The notes under the pieces: generated by a model
The model's input: the letters and a program-made list of their open reading frames with translations, nothing else
Told to the model about the DNA's origin: nothing
Databases searched by the model: none
Translations under genes and position numbers: made by a program
In this document: in pieces, positions 32,227 through 33,290 of the stretch
Layout: each line of letters begins with the position of its first letter
Numbering within the stretch: the stretch's first letter is position 1
NCBI GenBank assembly: GCA_964599915.1
Contig: CAZRHR010000023.1
Span: 1 to 33,290, forward strand
Source of the DNA: CAZRHR01 sp964599915
GTDB taxonomy: Bacteria > Bacteroidota > Bacteroidia > CAIKAF01
Direction of reading: 5' to 3'
Length of the DNA: 33,290 nt

Positions 32227-33290
32227 TTGTTTCGGAACCTAAAGCAGTACTGGCTTTCTGACCTATTGGCTGGATTCATGGTGAGCGTTTTGGCGCTTCC
32301 CCTATGTTTAGGTATAGCCAAGGCCAGCGGTTTTCCGCCGATTATGGGCGTTTTTTCCGCTATAATTGGTGGCATCGTTCCCTTGTTTTTTTCTCCTTCC
32401 GAAGCGGCCATCAAGGGTCCGGCGGCTGGCCTAATCACCATTTGCGCTGCCACTTTAACGGACTTAGGGGGAGGCGAACAAGGTTGGATGCTTATTTCTG
32501 CGGCCATTGTAGTGATGGCGGTTTTTCAAATCTTATTGGGAATGCTCAAGCTCGGCAGTTTAGCGGATGTTTTTCCCCGCCCTGTAGTGCAAGGGCTCCT
32601 GTCTGCCATTGGTTTGATCATCGTTGCTAAACAACTTCCGGTGCTGTTAGGCATGCCTGCGGCTCTTTTAGCGGAACATTCGCCTTTGGAAACCTATTTC
32701 GCTGTCTTTTCTCATCTTGAAGCGATGGATTGGCAGATTTTTCCTATCGGCTTGGTTTCCCTGTTTTTAATGTTTTTGTTTCCGGCATTGGGGTTAAAAA
32801 AGGTTCCGGCACCACTAGTGGTGCTGGTCTTTGTGATTCCATGGACGTATGTCCAGCCTTTGCAACATCTTCCGGACGCTTTGGTGGAGATTGGAAATCC
32901 ATGGGAGACTTTGCAGTGGCGCGCCGATTTTTCCGGATTCGGCATGCCGATTTTTTGGAAGGGTGTATTCATCCTTTGGTTTGTTAGTAGCTTAGAATCT
33001 GTTTTAGTATTGAAAGCAGTGGACCAATTGGATCCTTGGCGGCGCGAAAGTCCCGTGAATGGTGATTTGATCGCGCAAGGTGCCTCCAACCTATTGTCCG
33101 GTTTTTTAGGTGGCCTACCGGTCATTTCAGAAGTATTGCGGTCTTCGGTGAGTTTACATACAGGCGGCCGCTCCCGATGGGCCAATGCTTTTCATGCCCT
33201 GTTTCTCTTTCTCGCCATTTGTTTTTGCATTCCATTATTGGAGAAAATCCCTAATGCCGCCTTAGCTGCCATGCTCATTTTTGCAGGATA
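32227..33290 (+). CDS. SulP family anion transporter, second copy, cut by window edge
   Basis: The frame is open from 32179 to the last base. The first in-frame ATG (32278) lies inside the first helix, after residues that match the first SulP protein, so I favour the TTG at 32227 (product LFRNLKQYWLSDLLAGFMVS); the start is uncertain. The sequence follows the first copy closely: LALPLCLGIAKASGFPPIMG, IKGPAAGLITI, FVSSLESVLVLKAVDQLDP and LGGLPVISEVLRSS. The C-terminal part with any STAS domain lies outside the window. The pair looks like an old tandem duplication: motif order is the same while intervening residues have changed a lot. Confidence 0.88.
   Translation, partial: MFRNLKQYWLSDLLAGFMVSVLALPLCLGIAKASGFPPIMGVFSAIIGGIVPLFFSPSEAAIKGPAAGLITICAATLTDLGGGEQGWMLISAAIVVMAVFQILLGMLKLGSLADVFPRPVVQGLLSAIGLIIVAKQLPVLLGMPAALLAEHSPLETYFAVFSHLEAMDWQIFPIGLVSLFLMFLFPALGLKKVPAPLVVLVFVIPWTYVQPLQHLPDALVEIGNPWETLQWRADFSGFGMPIFWKGVFILWFVSSLESVLVLKAVDQLDPWRRESPVNGDLIAQGASNLLSGFLGGLPVISEVLRSSVSLHTGGRSRWANAFHALFLFLAICFCIPLLEKIPNAALAAMLIFAG

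Overview
The window comes from a member of the phylum Bacteroidota. Three things point there: repeated matches to the phylum's promoter form (TTG, 17-23 bases, TAnnTTTG) in front of several genes, protein types typical of the group (a DUF6029-like outer-membrane protein, a bactofilin next to AtpZ/AtpI, a 412-residue NusA), and weak or absent Shine-Dalgarno sites. Genus cannot be read from the sequence. About 27 protein genes are supported; no rRNA, tRNA or CRISPR array was seen.

Layout. 1-669: 5' part of a secreted or membrane protein (minus strand, runs off the left edge). 700-3695: gcvP with its own promoter and terminator. 3700-4742: non-coding, with two tandem degenerate repeat units that look like leftovers of insertion-sequence ends; a 43-base piece recurs at 7663. 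4743-7434: small metal-binding-type protein, a PlsC acyltransferase and a divergent sulfatase whose promoters sit almost on the start codons. 7435-8203: mostly non-coding. 8204-15784, all minus strand: ABC-F ATPase, bactofilin, AtpZ/AtpI, a second AtpI-like membrane protein, Crp/Fnr regulator, TlpA-type thioredoxin, DUF6029-like barrel, tatA, gatA and a small lipoprotein. 15835-19027: DUF2079 membrane protein, a divergent methyltransferase with a Trm112-like tail, and a secreted protein of unknown role. 19230-24347: the rimP-nusA-infB operon with a clear promoter, a leader hairpin and a strong terminator. 24356-25787: a secreted protein and an orphan membrane protein with an RskA-like outer domain.

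25888-33290: the most notable block. A small secreted cysteine protein, DabA (DUF2309), DabB (NuoL/MrpA-like) and two consecutive SulP anion transporters lie on the plus strand with short gaps or overlaps. DabA and DabB are known to form an energy-coupled inorganic-carbon uptake complex, and some SulP proteins carry bicarbonate, so I read the block as an inorganic-carbon acquisition cluster. The role of the small upstream protein and the substrates of the SulP pair are open.

All assignments are by eye from motifs and context; no database search was run.
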